A DNA stretch of 64,000 bases from an uncultured Desulfobulbus sp. (GCF_963664075.1 NZ_OY760916.1:620001-684000), one strand, 5' to 3'. Positions 9,034 through 18,060 are shown, numbered from the stretch's first letter. Numbers and translations: made by a program. Notes: generated by a model not told the origin, from the sequence alone.

Positions 9034-9319
9034 GGAAAAACCTCTTTTTCGTGTGTAGGCAAAACGTTGTGCTGTTAATCGAAGGCGGGAACCTAGCTAG
9101 GAATGTACATAATACACTAAAATTTGGTTTTTTTCTTGTTGATTTTTTGCAGGTGAACGAACGGGATTCGCTGGCCCAGAGATTGGTTTACTGGTGAATC
9201 TCGCCCTGTTCCTTCAGGCCGAGTGTATCGTCCTGAATATGAAATTTTTTTCAATATGGGAAAGCGGCACAAGGTCGTCTTTGCGCTCAGCTGGTGATCA
9301 TATTTTTGTAGACCTGATG

Positions 9320-10924
9320 TCACGTTTCGGTACAGACGCAATTGCGGCCACGCTGCTTTGCCTGGTAGAGGTGTTGATCTGCCTGTTCGATAAGACCATG
9401 TAGGCTGAATTTTTCTTCCTTTGCCTGGGGAATGATTGTGCTCACTCCAAGACTGATGGACACATAGGCCGACACTTCGGAGGCACGGTGTTCGATCTGT
9501 AAAGCCTGGACCCCCTGACGCAAGCCTTCTGCAAGCTTGTAAGCACCCTGATTTTCAGTAATGGGCAAAATAAGAGCAAATTCTTCTCCACCGTATCGGG
9601 CGGCCAGATCGGCAGGGCGGCGGATATGTTTTTGCATGGTTTCGGCAATGGCGATCAGGCATCGATCTCCCTGCTGATGACCGTAGGTATCGTTGTAACG
9701 TTTGAAAAAATCTACATCCAGGAGAACCAGCGAGAGCGGGGTCTGCTCTCGCTGAGCTCGACGCCATTCTTTGTTGAGGTAGCTATCAAACATGCGCCGG
9801 TTGGCAATGGAAGTCAGACCATCCTGAACCGTGAGGAGTATCAACTGCTCGTTGGCCAGTTGCAACTCATTGGTTTGTTCACCAATTGTTTCTACCATGG
9901 TGTCAATACTCTGGGCCAGGCGACCGATCTCATCGGTGCGGTGCATGTTAATACGACGGGAAAAATCCTTTTCCTGCTCGATTGCCTGGGCATAGTCGGT
10001 CAGCATTTTGAGCGGTTGCGTGATCACCTTTTGCAGAGTCAGGTTTAAAAGAAAGATGATGCAAATGCCCAAAGCAATCACCAGGGCTGCCGCATAGCCC
10101 ATGCTGGCAATGCCCTTGCGGGTAATTTCCCGGGGAAAAAGATATTCAATCCCGAAGATTGGTTTACCGGAAATATCGGGGTAGCCAAAACAGGATTGAA
10201 TGTATTTGCCATTGTTGAGTTCAATAAAACTGAGCTGCTGCGTCTTGAGCTGAAAACCATGATCAATAGAGCCGCAAAGCTGTGTGGTCTCTGCTATCGG
10301 ATAGCGTATCTGAAAAGGAATGCGGGTTTGTTCCTTGAGTGTCTTCACTGCCGGTTCATCAAGCAGTCGGGCCATGATAAGATAACCTATGCCCGGTCCA
10401 CTGCTGCCTGAGCGAAGTATTGTCTGAGTCGAGAAGAGCAGGGGGCCAAAAGGGGAATCGATTATTCCGGAACTACTTTGTTGACTGCCCTCTTGCAGAA
10501 AATGGAATAGCGGATGATCCAGGCTCAGTTTTTGTGCCTTGAAAAAGGGAAAGGGGAGCCGTTGGTCGTTTTGGAGGCTGGAACCCCAGACAATACTTCC
10601 ATCCAGTCGACAAAAGAGCAGCAGGTTGAGGTGGTCGGATTCCAGAGTAGAGTCACCGAGATTACTCTCGATATAGGCCTGGGAACGGGTCTGTATAAAA
10701 TCATAGGATTCATCCCAGATGGCCCAGTCTCGGCAGAGGCGATCGAGGTGGATGATCTCTCGTTCGATGGCATAACGGATTCGTTGCAGGTTCTCGCTGG
10801 CCTCCCGGGATTCCAGCTCGAGAAAACTTGGGAAGATAATCAGTCGCTGAATGAGAAAGTTTGCACCACCCAAAAGCGTAAATATCAACAGGATAATAAC
10901 GAAGACTTTGCGTCGAATAGACAT
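9320..10924 (-). CDS. Membrane diguanylate cyclase (CHASE4-HAMP-GGDEF)
   Basis: This 534-residue sensor would make cyclic di-GMP from two GTP. One N-terminal transmembrane helix (7-27) is followed by a periplasmic CHASE4-like domain containing LDRLCRDWAIWDESYDF, a second helix near 275-298, a HAMP segment (PLKMLTDYAQAIEQEKDFSRRI), a short coiled coil and a GGDEF domain from about 365. The active site reads GGEEF and is preceded by the inhibitory I-site RPAD exactly five residues upstream, so product inhibition is expected. A good ribosome site (AGGGGA) precedes the ATG. No partner gene lies in the same operon; the signal sensed is unknown. Confidence 0.92.
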   Translation of the reverse strand: MSIRRKVFVIILLIFTLLGGANFLIQRLIIFPSFLELESREASENLQRIRYAIEREIIHLDRLCRDWAIWDESYDFIQTRSQAYIESNLGDSTLESDHLNLLLFCRLDGSIVWGSSLQNDQRLPFPFFKAQKLSLDHPLFHFLQEGSQQSSSGIIDSPFGPLLFSTQTILRSGSSGPGIGYLIMARLLDEPAVKTLKEQTRIPFQIRYPIAETTQLCGSIDHGFQLKTQQLSFIELNNGKYIQSCFGYPDISGKPIFGIEYLFPREITRKGIASMGYAAALVIALGICIIFLLNLTLQKVITQPLKMLTDYAQAIEQEKDFSRRINMHRTDEIGRLAQSIDTMVETIGEQTNELQLANEQLILLTVQDGLTSIANRRMFDSYLNKEWRRAQREQTPLSLVLLDVDFFKRYNDTYGHQQGDRCLIAIAETMQKHIRRPADLAARYGGEEFALILPITENQGAYKLAEGLRQGVQALQIEHRASEVSAYVSISLGVSTIIPQAKEEKFSLHGLIEQADQHLYQAKQRGRNCVCTET

Positions 10925-11039
10925 CGGGTTGTCCCCTTGTATCAGTACACAAGTAACTGATTTGTTGAGCTTGTCTTGTTATTATAGTCAGCTGGTGAAA
11001 AAAACATACCCCTGGTCTGCATTACTCCGGAAAAAGATA

Positions 11040-11075
11040 AAAAAATCCCCCGCCGCCCAAAGGGGCGACAGGGGA
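11040..11075 (-). terminator. Terminator of the molybdoenzyme operon
   Basis: Read on the minus strand, CCCCTGTCGCCC pairs with GGGCGGCGGGG and is followed by a run of seven T. It lies about 30 bases after the stop of the 4Fe-4S subunit gene. Confidence 0.8.
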
Positions 11076-11101
11076 CTGGATCAAACAATAAAACGAACGA
11101 C

Positions 11102-11902
11102 TTATTTGTCGTCTTTCTGCAGCGATTTCACCAGCAGGCCGCCGGCAAGGCCAAGCATGCCAAGCTCTTTGACCTGCTTTTTGGCTGCAAGCGACATCTT
11201 GGTCAGCACGGAGCGGCGCAGGGCCACCTCGGGCATTTTCTGCGGGGCTGCCTGCATCAGCAACTCCATATCGCCTTTTTTGCTGCCGAAATAGCGCCCA
11301 TTGGGCCCGATCTGAACCGCCTTGGAGGTGAGGCCAACCGCACCTTTTTTGACGTACTGGGCAACTTCCGAGTTGGGATCGTCCAGATCGCCAAAGATAC
11401 GGGCCCGGGCAAGACAGGTCTGCACACAGGCGGGCTCCAATCCTTCGGCAACGCGCGGCATGCAGTAGGTGCATTTGTCAACTTTACCCAGGCTGTTGTC
11501 GTCGGCCAGGTCTTCGTTGACGTAACGTGCGTTATAGGGGCAGGCGTCACGGCAGGCACCACAACCGATGCAGCGCTCGTGATCCACCTGAACGGTCCCG
11601 TTGAAGGGATCTTTCCAGGTTGCGCCCACTTCCATGGTCACGGTTTTGCCGGTCTTGGCGTCTTTAAAGGTCATCTCGACCGGGTCGGCCGGGCAGACGG
11701 GAACACAGGGCGGGTTCTCGCAGTGGTTACAGAGCCCGGGGTAATAGGTGGCCGCCATACCCGAAGAGGTAAGGCTGGGGCCGAGGCGGAACACCCAGTT
11801 TCTGTCGTACTGAGCAGGGACCTCCCACTCGGCTTTACAGGCGATGACGCAGGCGTGGCAGCCCACGCACTTGTCGACATCGATGATCATGCCATATTGC
11901 AT
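11102..11902 (-). CDS. 4Fe-4S subunit of a molybdopterin oxidoreductase (PsrB/PhsB/TtrB-like)
   Basis: This electron-transfer subunit should carry four [4Fe-4S] clusters between the molybdenum subunit and the electron donor. Four cysteine groups are visible in the DMSO-reductase order: CVGCHACVIAC, CNHCENPPCVPVC, CIGCGACRDAC, and CTYC with a later CVQTC. The last 60 residues are an extra C-terminal tail ending in a weakly hydrophobic helix (LGMLGLAGGLLV) that might attach it to a membrane or partner. It has no signal peptide, so it would be co-exported with the Tat-bearing catalytic subunit. AAGGAGAG precedes the ATG. The 218 bases separating it from the catalytic gene show no other gene. Confidence 0.88.
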   Translation of the reverse strand: MQYGMIIDVDKCVGCHACVIACKAEWEVPAQYDRNWVFRLGPSLTSSGMAATYYPGLCNHCENPPCVPVCPADPVEMTFKDAKTGKTVTMEVGATWKDPFNGTVQVDHERCIGCGACRDACPYNARYVNEDLADDNSLGKVDKCTYCMPRVAEGLEPACVQTCLARARIFGDLDDPNSEVAQYVKKGAVGLTSKAVQIGPNGRYFGSKKGDMELLMQAAPQKMPEVALRRSVLTKMSLAAKKQVKELGMLGLAGGLLVKSLQKDDK

Positions 11903-12120
11903 AGCTACTCTCCTTCAGAGAAATACGAATCGCTCGATAACGGGTCTAGCCCGAATTTCTCATAAACATTTTGACAAAATGTTCACCATAGGTCAGCCCA
12001 GTCGGCGCCATCTTCGGCAGTATTTTGGCAATAAATATAGACTACTATAATTCATTGCCAAAAACTTTGAATCTGCCCCCCGCCTGAACTGATAAGAAAT
12101 CTGGGCTATCGGTCCCACAA

Positions 12121-14331
12121 TCAGCTGACTTTGATAAGTTTGACGAAGTTGTTGCGCATGCCGTGGGCGCCAGTCTCCGGATCAACTGCCAGCTTGGTGA
12201 TCAGGCTGGTGTCGTCAACGCCTTTGTCATGGCCCAGGGTCATCTCTTTGTTCATGGTACCAAAGCCGTGGTACATGTAGACACAATCCTGACGGATACC
12301 CGGGGTCACCTTGACCGTGGTGTTGGTGCGGGATTTCACACCGTCCTGGTTGACAAAGGAGACGGTGTCGCCCTCTTTGAGTCCCAGCTTCGCAGCGAGC
12401 TTGTCATTGACCCAGACCGGATTGGAGTCACACTCAGCCAAGAGCCAGGCATTGTTCATGGTCCGGTTGAAGGTGTGTACCGGTGAGCGACCATAGAGCA
12501 GGCGCATGAAACCCGCAGGGGGCTCCGCGACAGGGATATAGGTCGGAATCGGCGGGAATTCGGCATCTTCGAGATCTTCGTTGTAGAACATAACCTCGAT
12601 ATCCATTTCTCCGTACGGATCTTTACCCGGCTGGAGATGAATGCCGTCTTCAGCTCTGATGGAGTCAATGGACAGCCCAAGCGGGGCCAGCCGTTTGTTG
12701 ATCATTTCTTCCTGGGTTGCAACCGGAATCTTGTCACCGTAGCCCATGCGCTTGGCGATCTCGTTGGTGATGTAGATCGACTCTTTGCGCTCAAAACCTG
12801 GGGCGACCAGCGGCATACGCGGAGCGATGTACTGCTGCTGTTCATCAGCGAAGTTCCACTGGGTGCCGGTTTTGATGTAGTCGTACCGCTCCAGATAGCT
12901 GGTGTCCGGCAGGAGGATGTCGGCGTACATGGTGATGTCGGTGGGCATGACATCAACACACATGACAAAGTCCATCTGCTCCAGCATGGCGATGGTTTTC
13001 GCCTGGTTGGGGATGGTTTGAATGGGGTTCTGGCCCCAGACGACACAGCCCTTGATCGGATAGGGCTCACCTTCGATGGCGGCATTGCGGATCAGGTCGG
13101 TCGGGGTACCGGGAGGAGAGAAGGGGTAGATCTCTTCTTCCACGTGAATGGCTTCTGTTTCGTGATCACCACTGGGCCATTTAATCTTGGCCAACCCTTT
13201 GGGGCCTTTGGGCGGGACAAAGCCACCTTTGACGCCAAAGGCACCAAGAATACCGGTGAGGCAGGCAAGGGCACGCTGGCGCTGGAAGTCGTTTCCGTAC
13301 CAGGAGACGTGACGGCCAGGGTGGACGGCAACATTGGGCATGTTAGCCGCAAGCAGCTCGGCAACCTCTTTAATCTGGGCGGCAGGAATATCACAGACCT
13401 TGGCGGCTTTCTCCAGGGTCCATTCCTTGATGCCTTCAGCCATCTCGTCAAAGCCTTCACCGTACTCGTCGACAAAGTCGGCGTTGTACTTCTCGTTTTG
13501 GATCAGGTAGTTCATGATCGCAAGCAAGAAGGCGGTGTCGGTGCCGGGTTTAATCTGTACCCAGATGTCCGATTTGGCAGCCGAGGCGGAGTAGCGGGGA
13601 TCAACGACGACCAGCTTGGCACCGTTCTCCAGTCCCTTGAGATAGCGTTTCATGTGGGAGACATGAATGTTCTCGCCAAAATGATCACCGATCAGGAGCA
13701 TGACCTTGGTATTGGGCATGTCCACGTTCTCTCCTGGAGGGAGACCAATGGTCGCCAAGTAGGCGGTATCGCGGATACCACGACACTGGAAAAACGAGGC
13801 CTCGGACACGTTTGGGGTGCCCACGGTGTGCTCGAAGAAGTGCATCGGGTAGCTGGCGGTGGAGCCATGGGGAAACATGGCAATACCCTTGGAACCGTAT
13901 TTGTCCTGAACGGCTTTGAGCTTGGAGGCACAGGTGTCCAAAGCTTCTTCCCAGGAGATACGCTGCCATTTGGGCGCACCGCGTTTGCCCACATTTTTCA
14001 ACGGGTATTTGAGACGGTCCGGATCGTAAAGCAGCTTGACACCGGCGTTACCTCGGGCACAGATAGAGACACCATTGTCGATGGATTTAGGGTTGCCCTC
14101 CAGCTTCATCAGGCGGCCATCGCGGATTTTTCCGACCAACTGACAACGCCAGAAACACATCTCACAGACACCGCCGACTGCTGTCTGGGTGTCTTTGAAA
14201 CTCCCCTGTGCAACCAGGGGTGCCTTAACAACTCCTGATTCTGCTTTTGCCGCCACTTTGGACAGCGGCACGGACGCAGCGGCAATAGAGGCGGCTTTGA
14301 GGAAATTCCGCCTGGTAAGGTTCATTGCCAT
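12121..14331 (-). CDS. Tat-exported molybdopterin oxidoreductase catalytic subunit (PsrA/PhsA-like)
   Basis: The 736-residue protein is a periplasmic DMSO-reductase-family enzyme. A Tat signal (TRRNFLKAA at 6-14) is followed by a [4Fe-4S] site at Cys56, Cys59, Cys63 and Cys91. Cys183 in FFQCRGIRD sits where the molybdenum ligand is expected. Later blocks include MLLIGDHFGENIHVSH, VVVDPRYSASAAKSD and the C-terminal molydopterin dinucleotide-binding domain with RLLYGRSPVHTFNRT. Substrate could be polysulfide, thiosulfate, tetrathionate or another oxyanion; sequence alone does not separate these. AAGGAGGAACAG overlaps the end of the upstream chaperone gene, so translation is coupled. No NrfD-type membrane anchor gene is found in the operon. 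Confidence 0.9.
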   Translation of the reverse strand: MAMNLTRRNFLKAASIAAASVPLSKVAAKAESGVVKAPLVAQGSFKDTQTAVGGVCEMCFWRCQLVGKIRDGRLMKLEGNPKSIDNGVSICARGNAGVKLLYDPDRLKYPLKNVGKRGAPKWQRISWEEALDTCASKLKAVQDKYGSKGIAMFPHGSTASYPMHFFEHTVGTPNVSEASFFQCRGIRDTAYLATIGLPPGENVDMPNTKVMLLIGDHFGENIHVSHMKRYLKGLENGAKLVVVDPRYSASAAKSDIWVQIKPGTDTAFLLAIMNYLIQNEKYNADFVDEYGEGFDEMAEGIKEWTLEKAAKVCDIPAAQIKEVAELLAANMPNVAVHPGRHVSWYGNDFQRQRALACLTGILGAFGVKGGFVPPKGPKGLAKIKWPSGDHETEAIHVEEEIYPFSPPGTPTDLIRNAAIEGEPYPIKGCVVWGQNPIQTIPNQAKTIAMLEQMDFVMCVDVMPTDITMYADILLPDTSYLERYDYIKTGTQWNFADEQQQYIAPRMPLVAPGFERKESIYITNEIAKRMGYGDKIPVATQEEMINKRLAPLGLSIDSIRAEDGIHLQPGKDPYGEMDIEVMFYNEDLEDAEFPPIPTYIPVAEPPAGFMRLLYGRSPVHTFNRTMNNAWLLAECDSNPVWVNDKLAAKLGLKEGDTVSFVNQDGVKSRTNTTVKVTPGIRQDCVYMYHGFGTMNKEMTLGHDKGVDDTSLITKLAVDPETGAHGMRNNFVKLIKVS

Positions 14332-14994
14332 TTACTGTTCCTCCTTGGTGAAAAAATCAATTAACCGTATCGACACCGCGTAATAGGGGTGTCGAGCTTC
14401 TTTATTCCATTTTTCCAAAAATCGTTCAAACCATGGCCGAAAGAGCGTGCGAAGAAACATATCTTCGTCGTCAAGTTTGGCTTCACCGGCCAGTGCAGCC
14501 AAAAAATCGAGTTCAAAACTGATGTGGTCGGCGGGCTCGGTGTCGTTGGCTATGTCATAGCCGTGCTCGCGGTAAAAATCCCGAGTGCGTTCCGTGGTCT
14601 TTCCCTGCAGAGTCCCGTCACCGTCTGCATGGACAGAGGCGTAGAGTGGCAGCGTTTTTTGCCTGGCAGCTGTGATAAACAGGCGAGTGTATTCAGTGCG
14701 GAGTTCATCAACCGGATTTGGGCTTTGAGCACGCCAGGATTGAAAGGAGGCAAGGTCTTCAGGCCAGTCAAGGGAAGCAAGCAGGGATTCGAGCGCATCA
14801 AAGAGCGATGTATCACAGAAAACAGGCTCGGGATAGCGCATGGTCAGCGACAGGAAAGAGTACAATGAGCTTAATGTTGCCGCTTCCGTCGCAAAAGCGT
14901 CTTCCTGATCTCGATGGGGCGTATGGGGGGGCATGGCTGTCTGCTCATCAATGGTAAGAATGCTGGCTGTACGACACGAAGGGGGAGTGAACAT
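14332..14994 (-). CDS. TorD/DmsD-family maturation chaperone
   Basis: Chaperones of this family bind the Tat signal of a molybdoenzyme and hold it until cofactor insertion. The all-helical core is visible (SLYSFLSLTMRYPEPVF, DELRTEYTRLFITA, and EPADHISFELDFLAAL near the C terminus, which matches the family's ExxDH(I/L)xxEL motif). The stop codon touches the start of the catalytic gene, so the substrate is almost certainly that enzyme. The N terminus is uncertain: ATG at 14994 has AGGG ten bases upstream; TTG at 15039 and ATG at 14934 are alternatives, and homology begins only after residue 35. Confidence 0.85.
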   Translation of the reverse strand: MFTPPSCRTASILTIDEQTAMPPHTPHRDQEDAFATEAATLSSLYSFLSLTMRYPEPVFCDTSLFDALESLLASLDWPEDLASFQSWRAQSPNPVDELRTEYTRLFITAARQKTLPLYASVHADGDGTLQGKTTERTRDFYREHGYDIANDTEPADHISFELDFLAALAGEAKLDDEDMFLRTLFRPWFERFLEKWNKEARHPYYAVSIRLIDFFTKEEQ

Positions 14995-15168
14995 CTCTTC
15001 TTGGCCCTGAAAAGCAATATTTTTTCTTTTCCTGGCCAATAAAATTTATTCAGAGAACCCTTTATACGGCTATTAAGGCGCGGGCAAAAGGAATATCAAC
15101 AATACCGAATTATTGTTGTCCCTTGTTTTGCTTGGCAGGCCGTAAAAATGTCACAAAAAATCGGTCAC

Positions 15169-15197
15169 ACTGTAGCATATAATCAGGTATTCCACAA
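15169..15197 (-). promoter_or_regulatory. Candidate sigma-70 promoter for torD-like/molybdoenzyme operon
   Basis: On the minus strand TTGTGG and TACAGT are separated by 17 bases. Just downstream, two GTCACA copies (plus-strand 15150-15155 and 15164-15169) could be an operator. Confidence 0.4.
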
Positions 15198-15432
15198 GAT
15201 ACCATAATTTAGTGCTAAAGGTTTCCTGGGATGGGGCCGAAAAGACGATAAGGCCGAGGTGTTTGTTCAGGGAAGAAGTGCGCCTCGACAGCTATTCGCC
15301 GTCAGTGACGGTGGCCACCGTGCAGCCTCCAAAATGATCGATCGCCTTGCTTGCAGTTTGTTTATTTTAGGGATGTGGCCTCATTTTGGGGATTTGTGCG
15401 GCAATGATAATGATAACCAGGGAAGGACTATC
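15198..15432 (+). promoter_or_regulatory. GGA-rich structured leader upstream of EF-hand-like gene
   Basis: No gene is apparent in this stretch. It contains five GGA motifs of the kind bound by CsrA/RsmA: 15226-15233 (CTGGGATG), 15268-15275 (CAGGGAAG), 15369-15376 (AGGGATGT), 15388-15392 (GGGGA) and 15418-15427 (CAGGGAAGGA). The last one overlaps the ribosome site of the gene starting at 15433. Two adjacent near-perfect palindromes (CCGTCAGTGACGG and CGGTGGCCACCG, about 15299-15320) would form hairpins. I do not recognise a known riboswitch. Confidence 0.4.
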
Positions 15433-16533
15433 ATGAAGATCACTAACTCCTCCATGGAACTGACCAGTTCCCGTACTTCCGTAGAGTATTATCACAAAGA
15501 AGAATCCCTGACCATGTGGCGCCAGGGGGCGGTGCCAAGTCGAAGCGAGCAGGTGAATGCTGAAGAGGGCCATCTGCGGGCGAAGGCCCTGGAGGCTGCC
15601 GATGAGGCGGCCAAGGTCTCTCTCTCCGAGGCCGGACAGCAGGCCGCGACCACTGCGACTGCCCAATCAACCGAGGTGGGAGCATCGCTTGAGGATGCCG
15701 AACTCATGGACGATCTCAATATGCGGGTGCTTCGCGCCTTGTTTGAAAAGATCACTGGACGTAAATTCCGCATGTTCAATCATGGTGCAATGCAAAAGGC
15801 CATGCACGCCGCCAGCGCCTCTGAGGGCTCAACAGAACCCAAAGCTGGTGCGCAGCGCGAGGGATGGGGGGTTGAGTACAGGAAACAGGAGGTCTATCAT
15901 GAGTCCGAGGCCACTCAGTTTGCCGCCCAGGGGGTGGTCACCACCGCAGATGGTCAGGAAATTGAAATCGGTATTGAAGTCAATATGAGCCGGAGTTTTA
16001 CCGCTGCCCAGGAAGATCTGCTCCAACTTGGGGATGCCAAATTGCGCGATCCGCTGGTGATTAACTTCGGGGGCAATGCCGCCCAGTTGACCCAGGAAAA
16101 ATTTAGTTTTGATATCGACGCCGATGGCAGCGAGGACCAGATCTCTTTTGTTGGTCCCGGCTCCGGGTTTCTTGCCCTGGATGTAAACGAAGATGGGCAG
16201 ATCAACGATGGCAGTGAACTCTTTGGTGCCCAGAGCGGAAACGGCTTTGCTGATCTAGCTAGGTATGATGAGGATGGCAACGGTTGGATTGATGAATCGG
16301 ATTCCGTCTATGATAAATTGCGTATCTGGACCAAAGACGCGGCTGGGGAGAATCAGCTGCTGGCTCTGGGGACAAAAAATATCGGGGCGATTTATCTGGG
16401 AAGTATTGCCACGGATTTCAGTATCAAGAACACCGAGGATAATGCACTGCAGGGGCAGGTTCGAGCCAGTGGCATCTTTTTGTTTGAAGAGGGGGGCGTC
16501 GGGAGTGTGCAGCAGCTGGATCTTGTCGCTTAA
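15433..16533 (+). CDS. EF-hand/dockerin-like calcium-binding protein of unknown function
   Basis: The 366-residue product has no signal peptide or membrane helix. The N-terminal half is Ala/Glu-rich and probably helical. The C-terminal half carries acidic loops of EF-hand/dockerin type: DIDADGSEDQI, DVNEDGQINDGSELFG and DEDGNGWIDESD (about 220-285), followed by LRIW, a combination seen in many uncharacterised proteobacterial proteins. Calcium binding is a family inference; function is unknown. ATG at 15433 is supported by GGAAGGA; longer in-frame extension to 15259 has no ribosome site and crosses the structured leader. It is transcribed away from the molybdoenzyme operon. Confidence 0.75.
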   Translation: MKITNSSMELTSSRTSVEYYHKEESLTMWRQGAVPSRSEQVNAEEGHLRAKALEAADEAAKVSLSEAGQQAATTATAQSTEVGASLEDAELMDDLNMRVLRALFEKITGRKFRMFNHGAMQKAMHAASASEGSTEPKAGAQREGWGVEYRKQEVYHESEATQFAAQGVVTTADGQEIEIGIEVNMSRSFTAAQEDLLQLGDAKLRDPLVINFGGNAAQLTQEKFSFDIDADGSEDQISFVGPGSGFLALDVNEDGQINDGSELFGAQSGNGFADLARYDEDGNGWIDESDSVYDKLRIWTKDAAGENQLLALGTKNIGAIYLGSIATDFSIKNTEDNALQGQVRASGIFLFEEGGVGSVQQLDLVA

Positions 16534-16633
16534 CTTGAATATGCCTCCATGCTTGACGTGGAATTTCTCTTTGGTATAAGCCAGAAAGAAGAAATTGTCC
16601 CCATATCAACCTCTTTGGCAAAGGAGAGAATAC

Positions 16634-17014
16634 ATGGAGTTACAGATCCCTGTTGAGGTGCAAGGAAAGCAGGAGTTGGTAGTCACCCTCGATGATACTG
16701 CCGCAATATATGGGAGTGGTTTGGTTGAGGTCTATGCAACTCCGGCTATGGTTGCTCTGATGGAAAAAACCTGTTTGCAATCCGTCCTGCCCTACCTGCC
16801 CGAGGGACACGGTACCGTTGGCATTAAAATCAACGTAAGTCATTCCAAGGCCACCCCGGTTGGGATGCACGTGAGCTGTGTGTCTAAACTGATAGAGGTC
16901 GATCGTCGAAGACTGGTCTTTGAGGTGGTTGCCTCTGATGAGAAGGGCGAGATTGGTCGAGGGGTGCATGAGCGGTTCGTTATTGATACCGCCAAGTTCA
17001 TGGAAAAACTGTAG
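16634..17014 (+). CDS. FlK-like hot-dog thioesterase
   Basis: This 126-residue protein resembles the fluoroacetyl-CoA thioesterase family, cytosolic hot-dog-fold acyl-CoA hydrolases. Thr36, Glu44 and His70 are spaced 8 and 26 residues apart, the same spacing as the catalytic Thr42, Glu50 and His76 of FlK. The ATPAMVALME and VSHSKATPVGM blocks are the family hallmarks. The physiological substrate is unknown; relatives in non-fluoroacetate organisms act on other short acyl-CoAs. AAAGGAGAG lies before the ATG at 16634. It may share a transcript with the EF-hand-like gene 100 bases upstream and ends at a strong terminator. Confidence 0.85.
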   Translation: MELQIPVEVQGKQELVVTLDDTAAIYGSGLVEVYATPAMVALMEKTCLQSVLPYLPEGHGTVGIKINVSHSKATPVGMHVSCVSKLIEVDRRRLVFEVVASDEKGEIGRGVHERFVIDTAKFMEKL

Positions 17015-17101
17015 GGAATCTTGCCAGTAAAGAGTCACGGCAAAGAGCACTTTCGGGTTGAGGTGAAAGCGTTTTTTGGGAAGACTGCTAAGGTGGTTTG
17101 C

Positions 17102-17133
17102 AAAGCCGAGGTATTGGACCTCGGCTTTTTTTT
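17102..17133 (+). terminator. Strong Rho-independent terminator
   Basis: AAAGCCGAGGT pairs with ACCTCGGCTTT around a five-base loop and is followed by a T-run. It ends the thioesterase transcript. Confidence 0.88.
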
Positions 17134-17196
17134 ATGGGGCTTGGCTCCTGAGCTTGGCAACAGTCTACCGACTGTGCACCTTATCCCATATTGGGC

Positions 17197-17733
17197 TCAC
17201 TGATTATCCATGGGCTGCTGGTAACGGCTCAGGACCCCGTAGAGCATGTCGGGTAGGTCGTTTTTTTGGCGGGAGCTGCGCTGTATCTGCTTGAGACACT
17301 TGTCAAAGGTGAGGGGCTCTCCCATGAAGAGATGCCTGAGCAAGAGCGATATCAGACGGGTGATCGTGGTCAGGTTGGAGATGCGGGACTGGAGTTCGTG
17401 GTCCCGATCAAAGGCGGTGGAGGCAAAGATCTCGACCGGTTTTCCTTCGAGTTCACTGACAGATAAGTACCATTTGTTCCGGTCCCGATCGATGGCGCGG
17501 TATCGTTTTCCGTCGAGGACCTCAGGCAGCTCCGCCTCGCTGGCAATGGTGTGCGTGGTCCCTCTGGGAAGAATGGGCTCGTCGTGAAACCGCTGCCAGA
17601 GGCTGCGGATGGTTTCGGGCTGTTCACGCACAATGGCGGCAAGTTCGGTGCATCGGCTGCAATACCCTTCTGAAGAGAGGGGCGAGTTCTGCTGGCAACC
17701 GCAGAGGGTGCAGGGGGCTGTTGTCGCGCTCAA
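17197..17733 (-). CDS. Standalone TSCPD-like domain protein with zinc ribbon
   Basis: The 178-residue product pairs an N-terminal four-cysteine cluster (CTLCGC ... CSRC) with a domain resembling the TSCPD domain found at the C terminus of B12-dependent ribonucleotide reductases: GKRYRAIDRDRNKWYLSVSE, then PVEIFAS and a helix with LISLLLRHL, ending with a CLKQIQRS segment. Here it is not attached to a reductase. The start is set at TTG 17733 because AAGGGAG lies seven bases upstream; a GTG ten codons earlier has no such site. A nucleotide- or reductase-related role is inference from the domain only. It converges with the thioesterase gene. Confidence 0.7.
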   Translation of the reverse strand: MSATTAPCTLCGCQQNSPLSSEGYCSRCTELAAIVREQPETIRSLWQRFHDEPILPRGTTHTIASEAELPEVLDGKRYRAIDRDRNKWYLSVSELEGKPVEIFASTAFDRDHELQSRISNLTTITRLISLLLRHLFMGEPLTFDKCLKQIQRSSRQKNDLPDMLYGVLSRYQQPMDNQ

Positions 17734-17970
17734 AAGAAGACTCCCTTGGAAAGAATGAGACACCTAGGGCAAGGCGCACCAATGGATGCTCAGGGTTCAA
17801 AATGCATCTCAGTGTGGGGCGTAATCCTGTTCCAATGACCCGTAAGTGCTTAAGATTGACTCGATTTTACAATGGGCGCAAAATACACTGCCCATAACAA
17901 AAGAACAAGCTGCTATTCGCCTTTTTGATCGTGCTTTTCACCTCTTGTGGCGAAAAAGCCCCCTTTTCCC

Positions 17971-17998
17971 TTGCAGATTCACACCGGCTTGGTAAAAT
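17971..17998 (+). promoter_or_regulatory. Candidate sigma-70 promoter for ileS
   Basis: TTGCAG and TAAAAT are separated by 16 bases, placing the start of transcription about 55 bases before ileS. The rest of 17734-18060 shows no gene and no T-box-like element. Confidence 0.4.
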
Positions 17999-18060
17999 CT
18001 CCAATTTTGTGGATGGGACCGGTCGTCAATACCTTCTTTATAGCATACTCAGGAATCACA

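Noticed and set aside
12637-14238. Long plus-strand reading frame opposite the molybdoenzyme gene (533 codons)
   Set aside because: It overlaps the whole conserved catalytic gene in antisense and shows no family motif.
15198-15432. Cyclic di-GMP, fluoride or molybdenum-cofactor riboswitch in the leader
   Set aside because: Conserved bases of these aptamers are not found; only GGA motifs and plain hairpins are seen.
17734-18060. T-box element before ileS
   Set aside because: No T-box-like conserved stretch or terminator/antiterminator pair is visible.
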